From: Aralia elata
Lineage: Eukaryota; Streptophyta; Magnoliopsida; Apiales; Araliaceae
DNA length: 64,000 nucleotides
Direction: 5' to 3'
Assembly: GCA_034770075.1 (NCBI GenBank)
Contig: JAVJAP010000103.1
Location: 310,001-374,000, forward strand
Shown piece after piece: positions 53,819 through 62,807 of this stretch. Numbering within the stretch: the first letter of the stretch is position 1; each line of letters starts with the position of its first letter. The translations under genes and the position numbers were made by a program. A model generated the notes under the pieces. The model did not search any database and was not told where the DNA came from. It saw only the letters and a list, made by a program, of their open reading frames with translations.

Positions 53819-54297
53819 AGAGTTAACCCCCCACACGTAATGAGTCGGCCCGGAGGGAAAGTTTCCTGCGGGGAGGTCGCAAAAGAGTTTGAAACCAAAT
53901 GCTATATCCCCGGACAATCAACAAGCAGTAAGGAGGGGAACGAATGTTATCACACCACCAGGAGCCCAACAAGTTGTGCCTGTCATCGATTGGGCAGGGC
54001 TGATTATTCCCTGGAAAGGATATGGAGAAGGACTCAGGCGACGTATCCGTGATTATCGGGGAGGTGTCCGATGTGAGGCCCTCCTTTATCCAGCGCATTT
54101 CATCTGACCTGACCATCGATAATTGGACCCAAAAACCAGTGATATCCAAGCAAGGGTAAAGCTCGACGTCAGGGTGGTTAACCCTAGAGGATGGGGGAAT
54201 GAAGAAGTTTTATTTTGTTGTTGTTTTATTTCTGCATAATTGTGTCGTTTCTTCGTGTTATTTGAAATTGCGATCGTCGTCGTAAAATGATTTATAT

Positions 54298-54537
54298 ATG
54301 ACAAGTACTTTGTTTTATGTCAGGTGTACCAACTTGAGTATTCCTTGCCTAACAAATGGTCTTTCAAATTTGAATGATGATTATGATTTTGACATTGAGC
54401 TGGATTTCGATTTAATGGGCATTGAGCAAGACGAGACAGATTACGACGACGCACCTGATGAGATCAAAGGATGGGTCGAAGATAAACCCAAACCCAATTT
54501 GGACCAAACCATCACTATAGATATCGGAAACCCCTGA
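54298..54537 (+). pseudogene. Acidic pol segment before RT (element C)
   Basis: 79 codons, strongly acidic (DDYDFDIELDFD), ending with TITIDIGNP just before the RT frame. In related polyproteins this kind of segment joins the G-patch region to RT. A shift near 54535 separates it from the RT frame. A C run (54574-54581) lies in the gap. Confidence 0.55.
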
Positions 54538-54596
54538 CAATCCAAAAGAACTCAAGATAGGGACAGACCTTACCCCCCCCCAGCCAAAAAGCAGAA

Positions 54597-55514
54597 ATGA
54601 TTGAGTTACTAAGCCAATATGAGGATGTCTTTGCCTGGTCGCACGAGGATATGATCGGATTGTCCACCGACATTGTGGTGCACCGGTTACCCATCAAGGA
54701 GGGTTTCAGGCCTGTCAAGCAGAAACTAAGAAAGTTGAAACCTGAGTGGAGCTTAAAAGTGAAGGAAGAGATCATCAAGCAGTTCAGGGCGGGAATCATT
54801 ATGGTGTCCACTTACCCGGAATGGCTATCCAATGTGGTCCCAGTGGCTAAACCTGGAGGAAAGGTGAGGGTATGTGTAGACTACAGAGATCTAAACAAGG
54901 CCAGTCTCAAGGATAACTTCCCGGTGCCTTTCATACACATCCTGGTAGATAACACAGCCCAGTACGAAATGTATTCTTTTGTGGATTGCTTTGCGGGATA
55001 TCATCAGATAATGGTGGCGGAAGAAGACCGGGAAAAGACCGCATTCATCACCCCCTGGGGCACTTTCTGCTATAGACGATTGGCTTTCGGTCTCACAAAT
55101 GCAGGGGCTACTTATCAGAGAGCCATGATGGCCTTGTTCCATGATATGATGCACAAGGAGATAGAGGTCTACGTGGATGACATTATTGTGAAATCAAAGG
55201 TAGAATCCGATCATATAACTCATCTTAAAAAGCTATTCGATCGGCTCAGAAAGTATAGTTTGAAGCTCAATCCAGCCAAGTGCGCTTTCGGAGTACAGTC
55301 GGGCAAGCTCTTGGGTTTCCTGGTTAGTGATCGGGGTATTGAGTTGGACCCAGCGAAGATTAAGGCCATTGTGGATATGCCGGCACCTCACACAGAAAAG
55401 GAGATAAGAGGATTCCTCGGGAGGATAAACTTCATCAGCCGTTTTATATCCCACTTGACGACTACATGTGAGCCGATTTTTAAACTGTTAAGAAAAGGGG
55501 TGTCCCAAGAATGA
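54597..55514 (+). CDS. Reverse transcriptase domain of element C
   Basis: A 305-codon open frame containing the whole RT palm and fingers: VVPVAKPGGKVRVCVDYRDLNKA, a DNFPVPFIHILVD block (slightly diverged from the usual NFPLPHI), FGLTNAGATYQR, and the catalytic YVDDIIVKSK near 55170. It ends in TGA at 55512 (KGVSQE), where about 28 extra or altered bases separate it from the RNase H frame. It makes DNA from the element's RNA in cytoplasmic particles. Intact as a domain but detached from the rest of pol by frameshifts, so probably not functional in cis. The start is the first in-frame ATG, not a true initiator. Confidence 0.85.
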   Translation: MIELLSQYEDVFAWSHEDMIGLSTDIVVHRLPIKEGFRPVKQKLRKLKPEWSLKVKEEIIKQFRAGIIMVSTYPEWLSNVVPVAKPGGKVRVCVDYRDLNKASLKDNFPVPFIHILVDNTAQYEMYSFVDCFAGYHQIMVAEEDREKTAFITPWGTFCYRRLAFGLTNAGATYQRAMMALFHDMMHKEIEVYVDDIIVKSKVESDHITHLKKLFDRLRKYSLKLNPAKCAFGVQSGKLLGFLVSDRGIELDPAKIKAIVDMPAPHTEKEIRGFLGRINFISRFISHLTTTCEPIFKLLRKGVSQE

Positions 55515-55575
55515 TACTCCCATACCCACCCCATGAGCCAAATGTCAGAGGGCGTTTCAGACCATTAAGAAACAA

Positions 55576-57822
55576 TTGACGGAGGCACCAGTGCTGGTAC
55601 CCCCGAAGGATGGGATCCCTCTGTTTATGTATATATCGGTAAATGCCATCGCGATGGGATGTATGTTGGGACAGAAAAATGAGGCGGGTAAAGAGCAGGC
55701 CATCTATTACCTCAGCAAAAGATTTAGCCAATGTGAGCAGAATTACACTCCCATTGAGAAAACCTGTTGTGCTCTGGCCTGGGCTGCAGGGAGATTACAG
55801 CACTACCTCCATGGGCATACGACGTACCTGATATCAAGAGTGGATCCCCTGAAATATATTTTTGAAAGGCCCATGCTGAATTGTCGATTGTCTAGATGGC
55901 AGTTAATTTTACAACAGTTTGACATGGTGTACGTGACCCAGAAGGCCATGAAAGGGCAGGGAATTGCAGATCAGTTGGCAGAAGCCCCGGCAGGAGGGAT
56001 GGAGCCGTTAGAAACTCCTCTCCCGGGCGAGGATATATTTTGGGTATCGCGCGAAAAATGTGATGACGAGGGACAATTTTGGAAGCTGTATTTTGATGGT
56101 GCCATGAATGCCGAGGGGGCAGGAGCCGGAGCGGTCCTAGTCTCTATCACCGGAGAACAATACCCCGTGGCCACTAAACTTCGTTTCAGCAATTCGAACA
56201 ACACCGCTGAATACGAGGGGTGTATCTTGGGACTCCGATTGGCCCGTGACATGGGAGTAAAAAGACTAGCGGTGTTCGGGGATTCAGAATTGGTAATCAG
56301 ACAAGCAATCGGGGTATACAACACTAAGGAGCTTCGGTTACTTCCATACCATCGTTGTGTCACCCAGCTTATGCAAGAGTTCGAAGATATCGCCTTCCGC
56401 CATATTCCTCGGGGACGAAATGATTTTGCCGATGCATTGGCGACTTTGGCTTCCTTAATCCACGTGATCAAGAGTAGGGATAGTCCACAGATTGAGATCA
56501 CCGTACAGAATACCCCGGCATATGAGGAAAATGTGGCAGTGTTGTCAAACGAGGTGGTGTTGACAAGGCGGCCCTGGTATCACGACATCAGGGAATATCT
56601 GAGGGACAGATCCCTTCCCGATCAGGCAAATCGGACTGAAAGGATGAGAATTCAAAAGATGGCGATGAAATTTTACCTGAGTGGGGATTCACTTTACAAA
56701 AGGGATGCTGGGTTGGGACTGTTGCAATGCGTGGATGAAACGCAGGCCCAAAAGATTATGAATGAAATCCATGGCGGAGTGTGTGGGCCACACATGAGTG
56801 GACCGATGCTGGCCAGGAAGATTTTGAGAACAGGGCATTATTGGCTGACGCTGGGGGCCGATTGCGATGATCATGTCAAACGATGTTATCAATGTCAGGC
56901 GCACGGTAATGTGATCCATAAGCCTCCCAATGAACTGCACTGTATGACCTCCCCCTGGCCATTTTCAATGTGGGGAATGGATGTAATCGGACCAATAGAG
57001 CCCAAAGCAAGCAACGGGCATCGATTCATCTTCGTCATGATCGATTATTTCACCAAGTGGGTAGAAGCAGCCTCTTTCCCCAAAGTCACTCAGGAGGTTA
57101 TCGTTGGGTTCATCAGGAATAATGTCATTTGTCGATATGGGCAACCTGAGGTTTTGGTCTCCGACAATGCCAAGAATTTGAATAACGCCCTCATGAAGGG
57201 GTTGTGCGACCAGTTTAAGATCAAACACCTCAATTCTGTTATTTACCGTCCCAAAATGAATGGGGCAGTGGAGGCTGCCAATAAGAACATCAAGAAGATC
57301 ATGGCGAAAATGTCTGCTAATCATCGGGGATGGCCGGATCTGTTACCCCTCACCCTGCTGGCATACCGAACATCAACGCGTACTTCTACAGGGGCAACCC
57401 CTTACGCTTTGGTGTATGGAATGGAGGCTGTTCTACCAGTTGAGGTTGAGATGGCGTCCCTCAGAATAGTGATTGACGCTCAGATAAGCGAAGAGGATTG
57501 GATGCAAAGTCGATACGACCATTTGGCCCTAATTGATGAAAGGAGGGTGGCTGTCGTTTGGCATGGTCAACTGTATCAACAGAGGATCTCTCGATCATAC
57601 GATAAGAAGATAAGACTTCGAAAATTCAAGGAAAATGATTTGGTGTTGAAAAGAATCATGCCTTGTCAAGACGAGGCCAAGGGGAAGTTTGCCCCGAACT
57701 GGGAAGGGCCATTTGTGATCAAGAAAGTGCTATCCGGAGGAGCCCTCATGTTGCAGGAAATGGATGGTGAGGTATTTCCACAACCCCTCAATGCTGACTC
57801 GGTGAAGCGGTTCTACGCTTAA
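55576..57822 (+). CDS. RNase H, second RNase H and integrase of element C
   Basis: A 748-codon open frame. Residues 1-135 are the Ty3 RNase H (YYLSKRFSQCEQNYTPIEK), whose usual first Asp appears to be Ala in SVNAIAMG. Residues about 168-300 are the extra archaeal-type RNase H with D (LYFDGA), E (AEYEG), D (FGDSEL) and D (DFADAL) all present. Residues about 394-445 form the integrase HHCC zinc region (CYQCQ). The core has D at MDVIGP (about 467), D at VSDNAKN (about 528) and E at GAVEAANKN (about 565). It ends RFYA. The first codon is TTG; translation would come from the polyprotein. The second RNase H is thought to compensate for the degenerate first one. Confidence 0.92.
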   Translation: MTEAPVLVPPKDGIPLFMYISVNAIAMGCMLGQKNEAGKEQAIYYLSKRFSQCEQNYTPIEKTCCALAWAAGRLQHYLHGHTTYLISRVDPLKYIFERPMLNCRLSRWQLILQQFDMVYVTQKAMKGQGIADQLAEAPAGGMEPLETPLPGEDIFWVSREKCDDEGQFWKLYFDGAMNAEGAGAGAVLVSITGEQYPVATKLRFSNSNNTAEYEGCILGLRLARDMGVKRLAVFGDSELVIRQAIGVYNTKELRLLPYHRCVTQLMQEFEDIAFRHIPRGRNDFADALATLASLIHVIKSRDSPQIEITVQNTPAYEENVAVLSNEVVLTRRPWYHDIREYLRDRSLPDQANRTERMRIQKMAMKFYLSGDSLYKRDAGLGLLQCVDETQAQKIMNEIHGGVCGPHMSGPMLARKILRTGHYWLTLGADCDDHVKRCYQCQAHGNVIHKPPNELHCMTSPWPFSMWGMDVIGPIEPKASNGHRFIFVMIDYFTKWVEAASFPKVTQEVIVGFIRNNVICRYGQPEVLVSDNAKNLNNALMKGLCDQFKIKHLNSVIYRPKMNGAVEAANKNIKKIMAKMSANHRGWPDLLPLTLLAYRTSTRTSTGATPYALVYGMEAVLPVEVEMASLRIVIDAQISEEDWMQSRYDHLALIDERRVAVVWHGQLYQQRISRSYDKKIRLRKFKENDLVLKRIMPCQDEAKGKFAPNWEGPFVIKKVLSGGALMLQEMDGEVFPQPLNADSVKRFYA

Positions 57823-58329
57823 ATCATCAGTTCTGTTTTTCCTTTGAGAGCGAACTACGTAGGACCTGATCTCCCAACTTGTGGGGGTACGTAGGAAGCC
57901 ATCATGGCGCGGTCCGATCCTTTAAAAATAATCCTTTCCCTAACCGAAACCAATTTTCGATAGCCAGATAAAACCTTCCTACACCCTCAAAACCTTCCCA
58001 AAACCAATTGCCTAACCAGTTTCATCCCAAAGTACATACCCTGATCCAACCAAACAGTTATCCAAAATCTGAGATTCAATCCGATGAAATCAAAAGGTGT
58101 GCGGCAATATCTGTCAAATCTCCATCAAGTCTTGAGGAAAGAAAGAAGGCGAAATGTCAAAATCATAGTCAGTTGGATAAAATGATGATCCAATGGATGG
58201 CAATGATACGACAAAAGGGGAAAATGACTAAATTTAAATGCATGTCTATATATATAAGTCGTTTTATTACAAGATTTCTCTTTCAATAACTGATGAAACC
58301 AACATAGTCTATGCAGGAAATAAAATAAT
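57823..58329 (+). other. Post-integrase spacer of element C
   Basis: No gene. Just after pol, CTACGTAGGACC (57855) and TACGTAGGAAGCC (57888) flank a small ctcccaacttgtgggg hairpin, an arrangement I recall from other Tat-type elements. The rest is simple leader-like sequence up to the tail of the reverse-strand gene. Confidence 0.5.
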
Positions 58330-59895
58330 CTACAAATCTGAAACTAGCCGAAGCAGGATGGACAAGGTGGTGGATAGATCTGAAGCGTCAGCATCTCCTG
58401 CAATCTGCTGTCCCATCATATCAATACGATCCAGTAAAGCAGTAGCTCGGCTGACAGTCCCAAAATGAGCATCTACCACTGCCCTGGTCTGAAATACAAT
58501 GGCCTCTCTATCAGCAATGGCAGCATCTCTCGCCCGAATGGCCTCATCTCTCTCGGCAAGGGCGGCATCCCTCTCGGCTTCAGTCGTAATCAGGGCCAGG
58601 CGGAGTCGGGAATCCTCAGCGACCCGACTCGGGGCAGAATCGGCTGAATTGGGGTGGTCTGTGGTATCTTCTGTGAAAATCACTCCAGAGTCATCAAAGG
58701 CCCCAGTCCGACTCAAACTAGCCGAATCCAGGTCTCCACGCAACCACTGTACGTAGGCAAATGTCTGGATGTGACAGCTTTCACTATATTCGGCAAAGAT
58801 CCTGCAATCCCAAAGCTCGTATACCTGCAGTAGATCCCTCTCTGTACAGGATGATATAAGGAATCGGTATGCGGTTGCACCCGCGAAGGGGTGTAGATCC
58901 TGTGTCTGATCAAACTGCCCCATAACCGCCAGGGGATGATAGGTCGTCACGCCCCTCAAACCAGCAATGGGGATGAAATCCAGGTTAGGCACATGAGTCA
59001 GGAAGCTCATGAAGGAGCAATAGCCTGAGTAGACCAATAGATGAAAAGGGTCCTCAATGACAGACAAGAAGGATATCCAGGAGGTCACATCAGTACAGCT
59101 CACGGGACGAAACGAAAACTGCGCGGCTATGTTGTGACTGAAGCAAAACCCTTGGCGACGGAAGTGGCCGATGGGACTAAGATGACTTATGAACCACATA
59201 TACAATAAGGTCGAACTCCCTCTGAAGAATCTCCCTCGGAAGGACTGGCAATATGTGGCCGACATATAGGTATCCGCCAATATCATGGGGAGAATGGTGT
59301 GATCCTCCTGAAGGGCCCTAACGGCCGCAACAATCCGCATGTCCAAATGATCGGACCCTGCAGACAAGTACAAAACTGAGATGACACAGGCCATCAGAAC
59401 GTCCACTCTCAAGGCGTCCCAGCGCCCCTCGGACACGGAAAAATCACCGAGGAAAAGACGGAAACTGTCAGGTGAGCCAAATCGGTCAATCAAGAATTGA
59501 AGAGGAACCATATGGTCTGATATGATTACCGGTAATAGGACAGCCCTCCGCAAACCGGTGAAAGTCAAGAATTGACGGCGCATGGAACCAACTGTGACCC
59601 TAGCACAAGGGCCGTCCAACGGCAAGCCGGTAAAGCGAGCATACTCCTCAAGGGTGGGGGTCAGCTCTACTGTCCCAAACCTAAACACCTGACGGGCAGG
59701 GGCCCAATAGCTCAGAAGACCATCCACAAAGCCCACTGGCACCCGGAAGGTTAATAAGGACCAAGAATGTCCCAGAAGACCATCTACGATAACCCTATCT
59801 GCTGGCAGTAGACTGTCCAACCAGCGGAAGAGGCTGCCAACCAACCCTGTGGAAGGAGTGGAATCCAAACGAACCACGGCATCTGAGGACGACAT
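58330..59895 (-). CDS. Reverse-strand accessory gene 2 of element C (PMD/DUF7745-like)
   Basis: An open frame with 521 codons from ATG 59895 (MSSSDAVVRLDST); the frame continues upstream to 59997 without signal. Residues about 55-100 read VDGLLSYWAPARQVFRFGTV and ELTPTLEEYARFTGLPLDG, a core typical of plant-specific PMD/DUF7745-type domains with the L-T-P-TLEEY-GLP signature. The C-terminus (about residues 440-490) is an Ala/Glu/Arg coiled coil. Directly before the ATG the minus strand reads TTTTTTCACAG, a good splice acceptor, so this may be a late exon of a transcript from gene 1. Reverse-strand accessory genes between integrase and 3' LTR are known in Tat elements such as Grande. The function is unknown. 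The frame has no internal stop. Confidence 0.75.
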   Translation of the reverse strand: MSSSDAVVRLDSTPSTGLVGSLFRWLDSLLPADRVIVDGLLGHSWSLLTFRVPVGFVDGLLSYWAPARQVFRFGTVELTPTLEEYARFTGLPLDGPCARVTVGSMRRQFLTFTGLRRAVLLPVIISDHMVPLQFLIDRFGSPDSFRLFLGDFSVSEGRWDALRVDVLMACVISVLYLSAGSDHLDMRIVAAVRALQEDHTILPMILADTYMSATYCQSFRGRFFRGSSTLLYMWFISHLSPIGHFRRQGFCFSHNIAAQFSFRPVSCTDVTSWISFLSVIEDPFHLLVYSGYCSFMSFLTHVPNLDFIPIAGLRGVTTYHPLAVMGQFDQTQDLHPFAGATAYRFLISSCTERDLLQVYELWDCRIFAEYSESCHIQTFAYVQWLRGDLDSASLSRTGAFDDSGVIFTEDTTDHPNSADSAPSRVAEDSRLRLALITTEAERDAALAERDEAIRARDAAIADREAIVFQTRAVVDAHFGTVSRATALLDRIDMMGQQIAGDADASDLSTTLSILLRLVSDL

Positions 59896-59997
59896 CTGTG
59901 AAAAAATAGTATCAAAAAAGACTGTACAGGGGTCATTCTCTACCCATAAATAAAAAGCATGCATCATACAGTTAATAATAAAGCAGGTGAATCCCAT

Positions 59998-60108
59998 AAA
60001 GATGAAAAGAAACTGTGCGTAAATAAATAAATGAGTTCAATACATAGTGCATAAATGAAAAAGAAATCTAAGCAGGTGACGATACAAAAGGCCCTATCCT
60101 ATCCTGGT
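59998..60108. other. Gap between the two reverse-strand genes
   Basis: AT-rich. It may be intergenic, or with 59896-59997 an intron, since an acceptor-like CAG precedes ATG 59895. Confidence 0.4.
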
Positions 60109-62080
60109 CTAAATAAAATCAGTATCATCTATGAAAGCAGGATCCTCGAACTGATCCCCTGGAGTCGTCGAGCTCGGAGGACCAAAGTTCATATCAGGGA
60201 TGTAGGGATGCACTGTGGCATCAGATGAACTCGGGCCTGCATCATAACCTGCACCATCAGGATCGTAGGTGTAAGCCTCCTCCGGGGTCCGGCCCAACCC
60301 CCGAATAAACAGCGACAACTGGTCCACCTGACGGGTCAATGTGGCAATCTGCTCAGCATGGGTAGGGGTCCGAACACAGGCAGCCCAATCGGTCATCGTA
60401 ACCGAGCCTGAAACCATGTCTCCAAGAAAGAAAGTGGCCCGAGTCTGGGGACCGATGGTACGAGGTACCCACCAAGTCCTGAAAGCCTCACTCGTACTGG
60501 GGCCTGTGGAAAGCATCCGACCATCCTCCCCGGCGAGCATGATCTCCGAGGGCTGAGAATCCAGCGGCCAGAAAGTAGTGAAAGAAAGGGAGTGCGGGAT
60601 GCGGATCTCCCCAGTGACGCATCTGAATGCGCGCTCTCCCAGAAACATCACCCAGCCTCCAACACTCTGCAAAGTGAGGCGACGGGTGGAAAGCTCGAAC
60701 TCCGGGCCGGAAGGATGCCCGTCAGCAAACCCCACAGTCAGATGATCGGAGAGGTAGGGAATCCAGACGACGTCGGCAGCCGTGATCAACTCCAGCTGAA
60801 TACGACAATGTGCAAAGCTGCCCGACACGGGGACCTCCTCCAGAGTGCCGTGATGCCATCGCCGACCCCGAGGATAAGTGTCCGGGCCCAGAGTAGTGAT
60901 AGGCCTCAGACATGGAAGCCGCTCATAAGCCCAGAACTGTGAATAGAAGCAAGGCAAGGCATGAGTCACTATCAAATACAGAAAAGAGATGAAAGGAAAA
61001 GAAATACAGTAAGAGAGAGGAGGAAGGGACTCACCAGCAGAAAGTGGTAGAAACCGAGCCAGGCATCAGTCTGTCCCTCCGAGCGTAGGCGCATGCCGTG
61101 GAGGAAATAGGCAAAGGTGAATGACCCCCAGTCATAGTCACTGATGCGATCCACGTCTCTAACCGCTCCCACGACGCTGAAATGAATGGTGGAGGAGTTG
61201 TTCCCTAGGAAACAACCCCTCATGATCGTCAGGAACAAGCGGCGGAGTAAAATGTCGCGGGTACCCTGATCCGCTGGAATGGGCATCGCATAGAGACCCC
61301 CGACTGCATCAACAGCCAAGGCACCAGATCGGATACTGCGGGCCTTAAAGACCCGGTCCTCAGCAGCGAAGCCCAGCAAAGCTCGAACCTCCACAGGAGT
61401 GATATCCAGATCCAAGGGGACGCGGGACCCGGTAAACTCAATGCCGGTAATGTACCTCCAGTCCCATGGGGTCAACACGACCTCGCAGTCGAGGAGATGA
61501 AGAGACTGCGTCTGGTGGAACCATCGCTCGGATAAAGCCCTCATGTAACCCCAGGGGCACTGGCGGGGGATGATAGTGAAGAAATGTCGAAAGCCCCAAG
61601 AGTCCACCATCGCCCGATAGTCACTGTGCAGGGCCGCGTAAGGGGAGTAGATGTTGAACCAGTTGCCCCTCGGCTGGGTAAACTCGGGTACCTGGGGCAA
61701 TCACCAAGGGGTCAATCCGGATAAAAGGAGAATGGAGAAATTGAGAGTGAAATCAGAATAGAGCTGAAATATACCTCGTTAGCCACGAGAGATGCTGAGG
61801 GGTGACGACTGAGATCCCGACCCAAAAGATCGGGTATCTGCACAGAGGCGCCAGAAGGAGCCTGATGAGTAGATGGAGCCGGTGTGCTGGAGGATGGCCC
61901 CTCTGCCGCGACCTCCGGAGGAACAGCCTCCTCAACGTCCGGATGACCAGGACGAATGACAGCCTCCGTCAAACGACGAGCCTGACGGGTCCGAGGAGGA
62001 ACAGGAGTGGGTGCAGCCCTACGACGGCGAACACCCGAAGTCCGAGAGGCGGAGGAGCTACTGGGCGCATCACGATCCAT
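60109..62080 (-). CDS. Reverse-strand accessory gene 1 of element C (plant mobile domain-like, three exons)
   Basis: Inferred exons on the minus strand: 62080-61775, 61691-61035 and 60936-60109. Both introns have GT-AG ends (GAG/GTATAT...CCCCAG/GTACCC and CTG/GTGAGT...TTCACAG/TTCTGG), lengths 83 and 98 bp, and both are phase 0, giving 596 residues. Exon 1 is basic and Pro/Ser-rich (SGVRRRRAAPTP). Exon 2 has PWGYMRALSERWFHQTQSLH and the VVLTPWDWRYITG core. Exon 3 starts FWAYERLPCLRP, the characteristic motif of plant mobile domain (PF10536) proteins such as MAIL1/MAIN. The C-terminus is acidic. PMD proteins are nuclear and linked to silencing and transposon control. Here the gene travels inside a retrotransposon. 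All three exons are free of stops. Confidence 0.8.
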
Positions 62081-62184
62081 AGCTGGAATAGAACGGGCGA
62101 AAAAGAAGGTAAGTTTCCTTTTAAAATTATGTAATGAACATTCTAAATTTCTAGCCTCATCATATGATTAATGCAACATGATGC

Positions 62185-62217
<33 letters not shown>

Positions 62218-62683
62218 TCGGCAGAGTTCCGTTTGTAAATTGAACATCCCAGGCATAAGCCAAACGTGTTTTCCATCAATCAAAGCCTCAAACAGATTTA
62301 AATTGCATTCATATATGTAATTACAGCATGTAATGCATGATTTTATTGCAGAAAAGGAATAACAATATGTGGGACCGCCTCATGAACATAAAATAGGACT
62401 CACATAGTTGATACATAGCATGTATATATTATGAAACATTACATAGCATCGTAAAGCATACATTTTATCTTTAAACATGTAAATAGTCAAATGTATAGCA
62501 AAACATTGACAAAATTGAAAAGTGACCGGTCAAAGTGTTACCTGTAGCGTGTAGATCAATCCTACCGGAACGGTTTTTGCAGGAAAGTTGAAAAAATCGA
62601 CAAAAAGCCCTTGCGAACAAGAAAAATCGAGAGAATCTCTTTGGATTACAAGTTGAAAGTGACAAATCTGGAGGAGCCGCGTT
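62081..62683 (-). other. 5' leader region of the reverse-strand gene
   Basis: No supported ORF. It contains an A27 run (about 62191-62217; a T run in the transcript sense). It lies between the putative antisense promoter (62684-62745) and ATG 62080 and could hold an untranslated exon or intron. Confidence 0.4.
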
Positions 62684-62745
62684 GGATTTAAGGCCCGATC
62701 ATGGCCGCAGATGTATCTGCGGCTGGCCGCAGATCCATCTGCGGC
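62684..62745 (-). promoter_or_regulatory. Putative antisense promoter with LTR-like dyads
   Basis: Two dyads GCCGCAGAT-2 bp-ATCTGCGGC (62704-62723 and 62726-62745) lie upstream, in minus sense, of a weak TATA-like CTTAAATC (62684-62693). The LTR promoter of the same element has the same dyad followed closely by TATTTAAG. The promoter role is inferred. Confidence 0.5.
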
Positions 62746-62807
62746 TGGCCCTGGTGGGTCCCACCTTGCTCCCTTGCAGCCATTTGACGTGTTGAAGTGA
62801 AAAGTTT

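Noticed and set aside
60341..60942. Plus-strand ORFs opposite the reverse-strand gene
   Set aside because: Shadow frames of the PMD-like exon 3; the minus strand carries the conserved motifs and matching splice sites.
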